The notes under the pieces were generated by a model. The model was not told where the DNA came from. It made no database searches and worked only from the letters and a program-made list of their open reading frames with translations. Of a stretch of DNA of 64,000 nt, positions 1 to 16,330 are shown piece after piece (within the stretch, counting starts at the first letter, position 1; each line of letters starts with the position of its first letter). The position numbers were made by a program, and so were the translations under genes. The stretch lies in assembly GCA_023052935.1 (NCBI GenBank), contig CM041293.1, positions 170,087,341-170,151,340 on the forward strand. The letters are read 5' to 3'. This DNA is from Piezodorus guildinii. Its lineage: Eukaryota > Arthropoda > Insecta > Hemiptera > Pentatomidae.

Positions 1-154
1 TTATTATATTATGGTTGTATTGTTTTTACTATTACACATTTATACTGCTATTGAATGCAGTTGGACTAAAACATATACCTTTAATCTTTATTTATTATTA
101 TATATTCATATTTGCTAAATATTTCTAAATTATCATACTTATATGTAATAAATT

Positions 155-160
<6 letters not shown>

Positions 161-202
<42 letters not shown>
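161..202. repeat. (TA)n microsatellite
   Basis: A pure run of about 21 TA dinucleotides in AT-rich sequence. It lies just upstream of a repeat A copy. Confidence 0.9.
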
Positions 203-209
<7 letters not shown>

Positions 210-284
210 TAGTTTTTTTATTAAAATTAGAAATTAAATTTATTTATTATGTCTGCATAGTTACTACTGATTTTTTTACTTTCA

Positions 285-1025
285 CTAACTATATATAGTA
301 AGGGAAAGTATTGCGATTGTGAAAATTTTCGAATGCCAGTTTTCAACGAGAATACACATTTTAGGGTCCCATGACTCCAAATAACCAAGTCCCGCAAAAA
401 GGTCTGTGTGTGTGAGGTAACTCCCGGGAGGAAATAAAAGCCCAATGAAACTCAAATTTCATATTTAAGATTAATATAAGACCGAGATGTTACAAAGACT
501 TTTTCATAAAATTTGTCATATTGCACCTTTTTATGATTTTCTCAAAAACGGTTCAGACGATTTTGATTAAACTAGCTGTATTGATGTAAAATTTAATTTG
601 CTTTAATATCATATAGTTTTCATTCTGAGTAAAATGGTATGACAGGTCCTTAATGCCGATATTTTCTATTTTCTTCCTCTAAAGTACCTTTAATTTAGTT
701 GATTATATAAAAATAGCTATATTATCTTGTTACCATTGATGAAAAATAGTTAATAAATAAATTGAATGAATTCGATACCCAACTAAAGGAGAAAACGGAA
801 TAAATATTTTTTTAATGCAATTTTTCGTTTTTGAACATAAGAACAGTTAATATACATGTATAATATCCCGTTGAAAGCTATAGATTTTAGAAAAAAATAT
901 TATCTCATATACAAGGTTTTAAAAGTTAACATAGAGTGATGAAATAGACATAAAACTAACTGATTATTTTAGATAATAATATAATAGATTTTTTAATAAA
1001 ACACATGTTTATATAAAAATTCAAT
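285..1025 (+). repeat. dispersed repeat A, copy 1
   Basis: This is the first of at least nine copies or fragments in the window of an interspersed repeat. A copy starts near TATATAGTAAGGGAAAGTAT and, when complete, ends near AACGGAGGTAAGTGAAAGTC. This copy keeps the start, the middle block with GGTAACTCCCGGG (in which GT repeats vary) and the AATAAAACACATG block, but lacks the last about 100 bp. No protein is encoded; the 72-aa ORF here lies entirely inside repeat sequence. The repeat class is unknown. It has no obvious terminal inverted repeat or poly-A tail. Confidence 0.75.
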
Positions 1026-1028
1026 TTT

Positions 1029-1620
1029 TTCAATTCAACAAAAACGATAATGATTTTTTTTCTATCGTCGAAAATAACGTAGTTACAAACGTATATAAAG
1101 CCGAGAATTTTTTTTTTTTGTTTATTGCGCTTAAATCATTTTAAAATTCTATGCATACTTTTCTCTATAGTCAAAATAACTAAGTTATGAGCGTGTGTAA
1201 AATTACAGTTATTTTTTTTTTCACTTTTATAAAATTATTCGCGGTTTTTTGTAAAAAAAAAAAACACTAATACATCTTCGAAAATAACTAAGTTATTAGA
1301 TAAAATACTTTTAATCGGCCGCCATTTTAAAACTAACCAGCTAATATCAACGTCTAGTTGTTAAAATCATTGTTGAATGGACTAGTATTTTTGCTGCAAA
1401 AAATAAATTGGTCCAGTAGTTCCGAAATATGCCGCGGACGGCAGACAAACGGATTTTTTTTCATTCGTTATTCGGATTATACGTATCTTGAAACTTTTGA
1501 GCAGGTGTAATAATTTTTTAGGTCGATTACAAAGGTTGATTATTAAAAATAATAAACCAAAACTACGAAGAATTACGTTGGGTTTCAATGGAAACATATG
1601 TATCTAATTAAAAAATCGAA
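1029..1620 (+). repeat. dispersed repeat B, copy 1
   Basis: The block with GCCGCGGACGGC, then TTATTCGGATT and AAAGGTTGATTATT, recurs at 54440-54905 and in parts at 33885-34025, 52615-53100 and 53995-54120. It directly follows repeat A here, so the two could be parts of one larger element. No coding sequence was recognised. Confidence 0.65.
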
Positions 1621-2811
1621 CAATAGAATTTTTTATTTATTTAGAAAGAAGGCCTCCCAACACGCGAATCGCCCAACGGCAGGGGGCTAGATTACAGACT
1701 TAAATCAGCACATTTACTTGATGTATTCCTATACAGTTATAAATTTCAATAAAATATAATAAAAAAAATAATAAAAAAAGTATTTACCTTATAATTTCAT
1801 GGGCATACTGATATATAATATAATCAACAATAAACAATTAAGTGTAGGTCTTTGTTTTCCTACATTACGTTTTACGAAGATGTATATTAACACTTTTATC
1901 TAAAATCCTTAGCTCTCTAATGGTATATTGTATATCTATATCACTATTATTATGTTCAACAGAAAAAACCTTTAGAAAATAATTCGCTCCTTTCTCCCAT
2001 AGTTGGTTCTCAAAGAATTTTATATCGCATATTCACCAGTATATTATCCTTACTGAAATGATCTAAGGGTTAACTACTTCGATCTACAAAATGTACAGAA
2101 CTTATAATAAATAAAGAAAGGTCTCTTCATCATTGTCCTGAGTTTTCTATAAAATTTGTAAGATATGTATTTGGGGATTTTACAAAAGATGTTTATTGAT
2201 ATGTTTTATTTTATTTACTTTTACACATTGCAACGTTTCAGCCTCAAGGAATATGTATGGAATTCAAGCATATGTAACAATTAATTTTTTATGAAATTTC
2301 TACACCATTTACATCTAATTTCAACATTACAAATAATTATTTTATTAGTCGTGTCTTTTTTTAATATTTGCCTACCCATGCAAAACATTTGAAATAAGTG
2401 ATTTTAAAATTTAGTTTCATACAGAAAGCAAACCTTCCAAAAAGTTATAATGTGTAAAAGTAAATTACAAAAAAATATCAATAAGCTTCTTTGTTTTTTA
2501 GTAGGACGGCCAACTATATATCTTTAAAAAAAAGAAAAAGGAACTGTCCAAGAGCTTCATACCATACTGGATATTGCTAGACTAATTTAGTAACATATAA
2601 TCCACCTTAAAAAAAAAAATATTCCCTGCATCAACTTCCATATTTTTACATTCACTTACATATATATGTATGACGGTATACAACTCTCAACTAAAAAAAT
2701 AAAAAATTAAACGAACTTATCTAATCCTATCTCCTTAAGTATCAGACTCGTTCAACGCCCATTTCCGTCCGATAAATAAAAAAATAAAATAAATAATTTT
2801 TTGCTTTAATG
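1621..2811. other. AT-rich sequence, nothing recognised
   Basis: This stretch has many short A and T runs, no long ORF, no RNA gene and no recognised repeat. It leads into the degenerate first monomer of the satellite. Confidence 0.6.
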
Positions 2812-5800
2812 TATCACAATGTTTTAGTGCAATATGTATCTGTTTTTATTAAATAGATTCTTTACAAATGTTCTATTTAGTGTGGCAACAGTTGAATGAA
2901 ACAAGATGACAGATTGATTCTCTTCGTTTTTTGACGGAATTGCTTCTTTTGAATTATCGGTACCATAAGTAAAATTTTATGATACCGATAGTTCAAAGAA
3001 AGTAGTAAAGTCAACTACTTCAACTCAGCAGTCAACATTGTGAAAATGTATACGGAAATGCTTTGAGGTTGGCATTTTATTATTATGTAAACCAATGTTT
3101 GAGTGCACTATGTAATTGTATTTATTAATTATTTTAGTTTTTAGTATTATTTATAAATGTTCTATTTAGTGTAGCAACAGTTAAATGAATTAAGATGACA
3201 GATTGATTCTCTTCGTTTTTTGACGGAATTGCTTCTTTTGAATTATCGGTACCATAAGTAAAATTTTATGATACCGATAATTCAAAGAAAGTAGTAAAGT
3301 CAACTACTTCAACTCAGCAGTCAACATTGTGAAAATGTATACGGAAATGCTTTCAGGTTGGCATTTTATTATTATGTAAACCAATGTTTGAGTGCACTAT
3401 GTAATTGTATTTATTAATTATCTTAGTTTTTAGGATTATTTATAAATGTTTTATTTAGTGTAGCAACAGTTGAATGAAACAAGATGACAGATTGATTCTC
3501 TTCGTTTTTTAACGGAATTGCTTCTTTTGAATTATCGGTACCATAAGTAAAATTTTATGATACCGATAATTCAAAGAAAGTAGTAAAGTCAACTACTTCA
3601 ACTCAGCAGTCAACATTGTAAAAATGTATACGGAAATGCTTTGAGGTTGGCATTTTATTATTATGTAAACCAATGTTTGAGTGCACTATGTAATTGTATT
3701 TATTAATTATCTTAGTTTTTAGGATTATTTATAAATGTTCTATTTAGTGTAGCAACAGTTGAATGAAACAAGATGAAAGATTGATTCTCTTCGATTTTTG
3801 ACGGAATTGCTTCTTTTGAATTATCGGTACCATAAGTAAAATTTTATGATACCGATAATTCAAAGAAAGTAGTAAAGTCAACTACTTCAACTCAGCAGTC
3901 AACATTGTGAAAATGTATACGGAAATGCTTTCAGGTTGGCATTTTATTATTATGTAAACCAATGTTTGAGTGCATTATTTAATTGTATTTATTAATTATC
4001 TTAGTTTTTAGGATTATTTATAAATGTTCTATTTAGTGTAGCAACAGTTGAATGAAACCAGATGAAAGATTGATTCTCATCGTTTTTGGACGGAATTGCT
4101 TCTTTTGAATTATCGGTACCATAAGTAAAATTTTATGATCCCGATAATTCAAAGAAAGTAGTAAAGTCAACTACTTCAACTCAGCAGTCAACATTGTGAA
4201 AATGTATACGGAATAGGTTTCAGGTTTGGATTTTATTATTATGTAAACAATGTTTGAGTGCACTATGTAATTATTTATTAATTATTTTAGTTTTTAGTAT
4301 TATTTATAAATGTTCTATTTAGTGTAGCAACAGTTGAATGAAACAAGATGACAGATTGATTCTTCGTTTTTTGACGGAATTGCTTCTTTGAATTATCGTA
4401 CCATAAGTAAAATTTTATGATACCGATAATTCAAAGAAGTAGTAAAGTCAACTACTTCAACTCAGCAGTCAACATTGTGAAAATGTATACAAATGTTTAG
4501 GTTGGATTTTATTATTATGTAAACCAATGTTTGAGTGCACTATGTAATTGTTTTATTAATTATCTTAGTTTTTAGGATTATTTATAAATGTTCTATTTAG
4601 TGTAGCAACAGTTGAATGAAACAAGATGACAGATTGATTCTCTCGTTTTTGACGGAATTGCTTCTTTTGAATTATCGTACCATAAGTAAAATTTATGATA
4701 CCGATAATTCAAAGAAAGTAGTAAAGTCAACTACTTCAACTAGCAGTCAACATTGTGAAAATGTATACGAATGTTTAGGTTGGATTTTATTATTATGTAA
4801 ACCAATGTTTGAGTCACTATGTAATTGTATTTATTAATTATCTTAGTTTTTAGGATTATTTATAAATGTTCTATTTAGTGTAGCAACAGTTGAATGAAAC
4901 AAGATGACAGATTGATTCTCTTCGTTTTTGACGGAATTGCTTCTTTTGAATTATCGGTACCATAAGTAAAATTTTATGATACCGATAATTCAAAGAAAGT
5001 AGTAAAGTCAACTACTTCAACTCAGCAGTCAACATTGTGAAAATGTATACAGAATAGGTTTCAGGTTTGGATTTTATTATTATGTAAACCAATGTTTGAG
5101 TGCACTATGTAATTGTATTTATTAATTATCTTAGTTTTTAGGATTATTTATAAATGTTCTATTTAGTGTAGCAACAGTTGAATGAAACAAGATGACAGAT
5201 TGATTCTCTTCGTTTTTTGACGGAATTGCTTCTTTTGAATTATCGGTACCATAAGTAAAATTTTATGATACCGATAATTCAAAGAAAGTAGTAAAGTCAA
5301 CTACTTCAACTCAGCAGTCAACATTGTGAAAATGTATACAGGAATATGCTTTAGGTTGGCATTTTATTATTATGTAAACCAATGTTTGAGTGCACTATGT
5401 AATTGTATTTATTAATTATCTTAGTTTTTAGGATTATTTATAAATGTTCTATTTAGTGTAGCAACAGTTGAATGAAACAAGATGACAGATTGATTCTCTT
5501 CGTTTTTGACGGAATTGCTTCTTTTGAATTATCGGTACCATAAGTAAAATTTTATGATACCGATAATTCAAAGAAAGTAGTAAAGTCAACTACTTCAACT
5601 CAGCAGTCAACATTGTGAAAATGTATACGAAATAGCTTTCAGGTTTGGCATTTTATTATTATGTAAACCAATGTTTGAGTGCACTATGTAATTGTATTTA
5701 TTAATTATTTAGTTTTTAGGATTATTTATAAATGATTCTATTTAGTGTAGCAACAGTTGAATGAAACAAGATGACAGATTGATTCTCTTTCGTTTTTGAC

Positions 5801-8800
5801 GGAATGCTTCTTTTGAATTATCGGTACCATAAGTAAAATTTTATGATACCGATAATTCAAAGAAAGTAGTAAAGTCAACTACTTCAACTCAGCAGTCAAC
5901 ATTGTGAAAAATGTATACAGAATAGGTTTCAGGTTTGGATTTTATTATTATGTAAACCAATGTTTGAGTGCACTATGTAATTGTATTTATTAATTATCTT
6001 AGTTTTTAGATTATTTATAAATGTTCTATTTAGTGTAGCAACAGTTGAATGAAACAAGATGACAGATTGATTCTCTCGTTTTTTGACGGAATTGCTTCTT
6101 TTGAATTATCGGTACCATAAGTAAAATTTTATGATACCGATAATTCAAAGAAAGTAGTAAAGTCAACTACTTCAACTCAGCAGTCAACATTGTGAAAATG
6201 TATACGGAAATGCTTTAGGTTGGCATTTTATTATTATGTAAACCAATGTTTGAGTGCACTATGTAATTGTATTTATTAATTATCTTAGTTTTTAGGATTA
6301 TTTATAAATGTTCTATTTAGTGTAGCAACAGTTGAATGAAACAAGATGACAGATTGATTCTTTCGTTTTTGGACGGAATTGCTTCTTTTGAATTATCGGT
6401 ACCATAAGTAAAATTTTATGATACCGATAATTCAAAGAAAGTAGTAAAGTCAACTACTTCAACTCAGCAGTCAACATTGTGAAAATGTATACAGAATAGG
6501 TTTCAGGTTTGGATTTTATTATTATGTAAACCAATGTTTGAGTGCACTATGTAATTGTATTTATTAATTATTTTAGTTTTTAGGATTATTTATAAATGTT
6601 CTATTTAGTGTAAGCAACAGTTGAATGAAACAAGATGACAGATTGATTCTTTCGTTTTTTGACGGAATTGCTTCTTTTGAATTATCGGTACCATAAGTAA
6701 AATTTTATGATACCGATAATTCAAAGAAAGTAGTAAAGTCAACTACTTCAACTCAGCAGTCAACATTGTGAAAATGTATACGGAAATGCTTTGAGGTTGG
6801 CATTTTATTATTATGTAAACCAATGTTTGAGTGCACTATTTAATTGTTTATTAATTATCCTTAGTTTTTAGGATTATTTATAAATGTTCTATTTAGTGTA
6901 CAACAGTTGAATGAAACAAGATGACAGATTGATTCTCATCGTTTTTGACGGAATTGCTACTTTTGAATTATCGGTACTATAAGTAAAATTTTATGATACC
7001 GATAATTCAAAAAAGTAGTAAAGTCAACTACTTCAACTCAGCAGTCAACATTGTGAAAATGTACACAGAATAGGTTTCAGGTTTGGATTTTATTATTATG
7101 TAAACCAATGTTTAGTGCACTATGTAATTGTATTTATTAATTATCTTAGTTTTTAATATGTTTATAAATGTTTCTATTTAGTGTAGCAACAGTTGAATGA
7201 AACAAGATGACAGATTGATTCTCTTCGTTGTTTAACGGAATTGCTTCTTTTGAATTTATCGGTACCATAAGTAAAATTTTATGATACCGATAATTCAAAG
7301 AAGTAGTAAAGTCAACTACTTCAACTCAGCAGTCAACATTGTAAAAATGTATACAGGGAAAAGTTTAGGTTGGCATTTTATTATTATGTAAACCAATGTT
7401 TGAGTGGCACTATGTAATTGTATTTATTAATTATCTTAGTTTTTAGGATTATTTATAAATGTTCTATTTAGTGTACAACAGTTGAATGAAACAAGATGAA
7501 GATTGATTCTCTTCGATTTTTGACGGAATTGCTTCTTTTGAATTATCGGTACCATAAGTAAAATTTTATGATACCGATAATTCAAAGAAAGTAGTAAAGT
7601 CAACTACTTCAACTCAGCAGTCAACATTGTGAAAATGTATACGGAAATGCTTTCAGGTTGGCATTTTATTATTATGTAAACCAATGTTTGAGTGCACTAT
7701 TTAATTGTATTTATTAATTATCTTAGTTTTTTTGGATTATTTATAAATGTTCTATTTAGTGTAGCAACAGTTGAATGAAACCAGATGAAAGATTGATTCT
7801 CTTCGTTTTTTGACGGAATTGCTTCTTTTGAATTATCGGTACCATAAGTAAAATTTTATGATACCGATAGTTCAAAGAAAGTAGTAAAGTCAACTACTTC
7901 AAACTCAGCAGTCAACATTGTGAAAATGTATACGGAAATGCTTTGAGGTTGGCATTTTATTATTATGTAAACCAATGTTTGAGTGCACTATGTAATTGTA
8001 TTTATTAATTATTTTAGTTTTTAGTATTATTTATAAATGTTCTATTTAGTGTAGCAACAGTTAATGAATTAAGATGACAGATTGATTCTCTTCGTTTTTT
8101 GACGGAATTGCTTCTTTTGAATTATCGGTACCATAAAGTAAAATTTTATGATACCGATAATTCAAAGAAAGTAGTAAAGTCAAACTACTTCAACTCAGCA
8201 GTCAACATTGTGAAAATGTATAACGGAAATGCTTTCAGGTTGGCATTTTATTATTATGTAAACCAATGTTTGAGTGCACTATGTAATTGTATTTATTAAT
8301 TATCTTAGTTTTTAGGATTATTTATAAATGTTTTATTTAGTGTAGCAACAGTTGAATGAAACAAGATGACAGATTGATTCTCTTCGTTTTTTAACGGAAT
8401 TGCTTCTTTTGAATTATCGGTACCATAAGTAAAATTTTATGATACCGATAATTCAAAGAAAGTAGTAAAGTCAACTACTTCAACTCAGCAGTCAACATTG
8501 TAAAAATGTATACGGAAATGCTTTGAGGTTGGCATTTTATTATTATGTAAACCAATGTTTGAGTGCACTATGTAATTGTATTTATTAATTATCTTAGTTT
8601 TAGGATTATTTATAAATGTTCTATTTAGTGTAGCAACAGTTGAATGAAACAAGATGACAGATTGATTCTCTTCGTTTTTGACGGAATTGCTTCTTTTGAA
8701 TTATCGGTACCATAAGTAAAATTTTATGATACCGATAATTCAAAGAAAGTAGTAAAGTCAACTACTTCAACTCAGCAGTCACATTGTGAAAATGTATACG

Positions 8801-10278
8801 AAATGCTTTCAGGTTGGCATTTTATTATTATGTAAACCAATGTTTGAGTGCACTATTAATTGTATTTATTAATTATTTAGTTTTTAGGATTATTTATAAA
8901 TGTTCTATTTAGTGTAGCAACAGTTGAATGAAACAAGATGACAGATTGATTCTCTCGTTTTTTGACGGAATTGCTTCTTTTGAATTATCGGTACCATAAG
9001 TAAAATTTTATGATACCGATAATTCAAAGAAAGTAGTAAAGTCAACTACTTCAACTCAGCAGTCAACATTGTGAAAATGTATACGGAAATGCTTTGAGGT
9101 TGGCATTTTATTATTATGTAAACCAAGTTTGAGTGCACTATGTAATTGTATTATTAATTATCTTAGTTTTTAGGATTATTTATAAATGTTCTATTTAGTG
9201 TAGCAACAGTTGAATGAAACAAGATGACAGATTGATTCTCTTCGTTTTTGACGGAATTGCTTCTTTTGAATTATCGGTACCATAAGTAAAATTTTATGAT
9301 ACCGATAATTCAAAGAAAGTAGTAAAGTCAACTACTTCAACTCAGCAGTCAACATTGTGAAAATGTATACAGAATAGGTTTCAGGTTGGATTTTATTATT
9401 ATGTAAACCAATGTTTGAGTGCACTATGTAATTGTATTTATTAATTATTTAGTTTTTAGGATTATTTATAAATGTTCTATTTAGTGTACAACAGTTGAAT
9501 GAAACAAGATGACAGATTGATTCTTTCGTTTTTTGACGGAATTGCTTCTTTTGAATTATCGGTACCATAAGTAAAATTTATGATACGATAATTCAAAGAA
9601 AGTAGTAAAGTCAACTACTTCAACTCAGCAGTCAACATGGAAAATGTATACGGAAATGCTTTGAGGTTGGCATTTTATTATTATGTAAACCAATGTTTGA
9701 GTGCACTATTATTGTTTTATTAATTACCTTAGTTTTTAGGATATTTATAAATGTTCTATTTAGTGTACACAGTTGAATGAAACAAGAGACAGATTGATTC
9801 TCTCGTTTTTGACGGAATTGCTCTTTTGAATTATCGTACCATAAGTAAAATTTTATGATACCGATAATTCAAAAAAGTAGTAAAGTCAACTACTTCAACT
9901 CAGCAGTCACATTGTGAAATGTAACGTAAGTTTAGGTTGGATTTTATATTATGTAAACCAAGTTTAGTGCACTATTAATTGTATTATTAATTATCTTAGT
10001 TTTTAATTATTTATAAATGTTCTATTTAGTGTAACAACAGTTGAATGAAACAAGATGACAGATTGATTCTCTTCGTTTTTAGGAATTGCTTTTTGAATTT
10101 CGGTACATAAGTAAAATTTTATGATACCGATAATTCAAAGAAAGTAGTAAAGTCAACTACTTCAACTCAGCAGTCAACATTGTAAAATGTATACGAATGT
10201 TTAGGTTGGATTTTATTATATGTAAACCAATGTTTGAGTGCACTATGTAATTGTATTTATTAATTATCTTAGTTTTTA

Positions 10279-10938
<660 letters not shown>

Positions 10939-13900
10939 TTGATACCGATAATTCAAAGAAAGTAGTAAAGTCAACTACTTCAACTCAGCAGTCAACATTG
11001 TGAAAATGTATACGAATGTTTAGGTTTGGCATTTTATTATTATGTAAACCAATGTTAGTGCATATGTAATTGTAATTATTAATTATCTTAGTTTTTAGGA
11101 TATTATAAATGTTCATTTGTGTGCAACATGAATGAAAAGATGACAGATTGATTTTTCGTTGTTTGACGGATTGCTTCTTTTGAATTATCGTACAAAGTAA
11201 AATTTTATGATACCGATAATTCAAAGAAAGTGTAAAGTCAACTATTCAACTAGCAGTCAACATTGTGAAAATGTATAGAAAGTTTAGGTGATTTATTATT
11301 ATGTAAACAATGTTTGATGCCTATGTAATTGTATTTATTATTATTTTTTTTAGATTATTATAAATGTTCTATTTAGTGTAGCAACAGTTGAATGAAACAA
11401 GATGACAGATTGATTTCTCGTTGTTTGACGGAATTGCTTTTTTGAATTTCGTACCATAATAAAATTTTTGATACCGATAATTCAAGAAGTAGTAAAGTCA
11501 ACACTTAACTCAGCAGTCACATTGTGAAAATGTATACGAATAGGTTTAGGTTGATTTTATATTATGTAAACCAATGTTTGAGTGCACTATGTAATTGTAT
11601 TTATTAATTATTTATTTTTAGATTATTTATAATGTTCTATTTAGTGTAGAACAGTTGAATGAAACAAGATGACAGATTGATTCTCTCGTTTTTGACGGAA
11701 TTGCTTCTTTTGAATTATCGGTACCATAAGTAAAATTTTATGATACCGATAATTAAAGAAAGTAGTAAAGTCAACTACTTCAATCAGCAGTCAACATTGT
11801 GAAATGTATACGAATAGTTTCAGTTTGGATTTTATTATTATGTAAACCAATGTTTGAGTGCACTATGTAATTGTATTTATTAATTATTTAGTTTTTGGAT
11901 TATTTATAAATGTTCTATTTAGTGTAGCAACAGTTGAATGAAAAGATGACAGATTGATTCTTTCGTTTTTGACGGAATGCTTCTTTTGAATTATCGTACC
12001 ATAAGTAAATTTATGATACCGATAATTCAAAGAAAGTAGTAAAGTCAACTACTTCAATCAGCAGTCAACATTGTGAAAATGTATACAGAATAGGTTTAGG
12101 TTGGATTTATTATATGTAAACCAATGTTTGAGTGCACTATGTAATTGTATTTATTAATTATTAGTTTTTAGATTATTTATAAATGTTCTATTTAGTGTAC
12201 AACAGTTGAATGAACAAGATGACAATTGTTCTTTCGTTTGACGGAATTGCTTCTTTTGAATATCGGTACCATAAGTAAATTTATGATACCGAAATTCAAA
12301 AAAGTATAAAGTCAACTACTTCAACTCAGCAGTCACATTGGAAAATGTATAGAAGGTTTAGGTTTGATTTTTATTATGTAACCAATGTTGATGCACTATG
12401 TAATTGTATTTATTAATATTAGTTTTAGATTATTATAAATGTTCTATTTAGTGTACACAGTTAATAACAAGATGACAATTGATTTCGTTTTGACGGAATT
12501 GCTTCTTTTGAATTATCGGTACCATAAGTAAAATTTTATGATACCGATAATTCAAAGAAAGTAGTAAAGTCAACTACTTCAACTCAGAGTCAACATTGTG
12601 AAAATGTATACGGAAATTTAGGTTGGATTTTATATTATGTAAACCAATGTTTGAGTGCACTATGTAATTGTATTTATTAATTATCTAGTTTTTAGGATTA
12701 TTTATAAATGTTCTATTTAGTGTAGCAACAGTTGAATGAAACAAGATGACAGATTGATTCTCTTCGTTGTTTGACGGAATTGCTTCTTTTGAATTATCGG
12801 TACCATAAGTAAAATTTTATGATACCGATAATTCAAAGAAAGTAGTAAAGTCAAATACTTCAACTCAGCAGTCAACATTGTGAAAATGTATACGGAAATG
12901 CTTTAGGTTGGCATTTTATTATTATTAAACCAATGTTTGAGTGCACTATGTAATTGTATTTATTAATTATCTTAGTTTTAGGATTATTTATAAATGTTCT
13001 ATTTAGTGTAGCAACAGTTGAATGAAACAAGATGACAGATTGATTCTCTTCGTTTTTGACGGAATTGCTTCTTTTGAATTATCGGTACCATAAGTAAAAT
13101 TTTATGATACCGATAATTCAAAGAAAGTAGTAAAGTCAACTACTTCAACTCAGCAGTCAACATTGTGAAAATGTATACGGAAATGGTTTGAGGTTGGATT
13201 TTATTATTATGTAAACCAATGTTTGAGTGCACTATGTAATTGTATTTATTAATTATCTTAGTTTTTAGATTATTTATAAATGTTCTATTTAGTGTAGCAA
13301 CAGTTGAATGAAACAAGATGACAGATTGATTCTCTTCGTTTTTGACGGAATTGCTTCTTTTGAATTATCGGTACCATAAGTAAAATTTTATGATACCGAT
13401 AATTCAAAGAAAGTAGTAAAGTCAACTACTTCAACTCAGCAGTCAACATTGTGAAAATGTATACGGAAATGCTTTGAGGTTGGCATTTTATTATTATGTA
13501 AACCAATGTTTGAGTGCACTATGTAATTGTATTTATTAATTATTTAGTTTTTAGGATTATTTATAAATGTTCTATTTAGTGTAGCAACAGTTGAATGAAA
13601 CAAGATGACAGATTGATTCTCTTCGTTTTTGACGGAATTGCTTCTTTGAATTATCGGTACCATAAGTAAAATTTTATGATACCGATAATTCAAAGAAAGT
13701 AGTAAAGTCAACTACTTCAACTCAGCAGTCAACATTGTGAAAATGTATACAAATGCTTTGAGGTTGGCATTTTATTATTATGTAAACCAAGTTTGAGTGC
13801 ACTATGTAATTGTATTATTAATTATCTTAGTTTTTAGGATTATTTATAAATGTTCTATTTAGTGTAGCAACAGTTGAATGAAACAAGATGACAGATTGAT

Positions 13901-14306
13901 TCTCTTCGTTGTTTGACGGAATTGCTTCTTTTGAATTATCGGTACCATAAGTAAAATTTTATGATACCGATAATTCAAAGAAAGTAGTAAAGTCAACTAC
14001 TTCAACTCAGCAGTCAACATTGTGAAAATGTATACAGAATAGGTTTCAGGTTTGGATTTTATTATTATGTAAACCAATGTTTGAGTGCACTATGTAATTG
14101 TATTTATAATTATCTTAGTTTTTAGGATTATTATAAATGTTCTATTAGTGTAGCAACAGTTGAATGAAACAAGATGACAGATTGATTCTTTCGTTGTTGA
14201 GGAATTGCTTCTTTGAATTTCGTTTTTTTTTTTTCAACTACTTCAACTCAGCAGTCAACATTGAAAATGTATACAGAATAGTTTCAGGTTTGGATTTTAT
14301 TATTAT

Positions 14307-14671
<365 letters not shown>

Positions 14672-15509
14672 TATTATGTAAACCAATGTTTGAGTGCACT
14701 ATGTAATTGTAATTATTAATTATTTTAGTTTTTAGGATTATTTATAAATGTTCTATTTAGTGTAGCAACAGTTGAATGAAACAAGATGACAGATTGATTC
14801 TCTTCGTTGTTTGACGGAATTGCTTCTTTTGAATTATCGGTACCATAAGTAAAATTTTATGATACCGATAATTCAAAGAAAGTAGTAAAGTCAACTACTT
14901 CAACTCAGCAGTCAACATTGTGAAAATGTATACAGAAATGCTTTGCAGGTTGGATTTTATTATTATGTAAACCAATGTTTGAGTGCACTATGTAATTGTA
15001 TTTATTAATTATCTTAGTTTTTAGGATTATTTATAAATGTTCTATTTAGTGTAGCAACAGTTGAATGAAACAAGATGACAGATTGATTCTTTCGTTGTTT
15101 GACGGAATTGCTTCTTTTGAATTATCGTACCATAAGTAAAATTTTATGATACCGATAATTCAAAGAAAGTAGTAAAGTCAACTACTTCAACTCAGCAGTC
15201 AACATTGTGAAAATGTATACGGAAATGTTTAGGTTGGATTTTATTATTATGTAAACCAATGTTTGAGTGCACTATGTAATTGTATTTATTAATTATTTAA
15301 GTTTTTAGTATTAATTTATAAATGCTATTAGTGCAGCAACAGAGTTGAATGAAACAAGATGACAGATTGATTCTTTTCGTTTTTGACGGAATTGCTTCTT
15401 TCTGAATTATCGGTACCATAAGTAACATTTTATGATACCGATATTCAAAAAATAAAAGTCAACTATTCAAATCAGCAGTCAACTTTGAAAATGTATACAG
15501 AATGGTTTC

Positions 15510-16330
15510 AGGTTTGGGTTTTTTTTTTTTTTTTTTAAAACAAGTTTGATGCATTGTAATTGTTTTATTAAAATTTCCTTTGTTTTTAGATTATTTAAAA
15601 ATTTCTATTTAGGAAAAAACAGTTTGAATGAAAACAAAATGAAATTGATTTTCTTTTTTTTACGGGGAATGTCTTTTTTTGGAAATTAAAAAACACCTAA
15701 TTTTAAAAAAATTTTTTTGTACCAAAAAAAAAAAAAAAAAACAAAAATTAAAAAACAAAAAAAAAAAAATAAAAAAAAAAAAATTAAAATAAAAAAAAAA
15801 TTTAAAAAAAACAAAAAAAAAAAAAAAAAAAAAAAAACCAAAAAAAAATTAAAAATAAAAAAAATAAAAACCCCCCCCCNNNNNNNNNNNNNNNNNNNNN
15901 NNNNNNNNNNNNNNNNNNNNNNNNNNNNNNNNNNNNNNNNNNNNNNNNNNNNNNNNNNNNNNNNNNNNNNNNNNNNNNNGTAAAAATAATTTTTTAGTCC
16001 CAATAATTCAAGAAATTAGAAAGTAACAAACTTAACTCACATAAATTGAAAATTTTATACAAAAAGGGGTTCAGTTTGGTTTTATAATTATTTAAAACAA
16101 TTTTGGTCCATTAATTGTTTTTTTAAATTACCCTTAGTTTTTTTAAATTTAATTTAAAAATTTTCTATTTTTTTACAACATTTTGAATAAAACAAATACA
16201 GATTGATTTTTCGTTTTTGACGGAATTGCTTTTTTTTTAAATTTCGGTACCATAAGAAAAATTTTTTAGATACCGATAATTCAAAAAAGTAAAACAACTA
16301 CTTCAAACCCGCTCAACATTTGAAAATGTA
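15510..16330. other. low-quality satellite around an assembly gap
   Basis: The monomers decay into indel-rich sequence, then an A-rich and C9 stretch, then exactly 100 N (15880-15979), then noisy satellite that recovers by about 16330. The fixed 100-N block is a conventional gap of unknown length, so array length and copy number are minimum values. Confidence 0.95.

Noticed and set aside
4616..8299. 66-73 aa ORFs in the satellite
   Set aside because: They appear only where random indels remove stops in single monomers and are not kept in the others.
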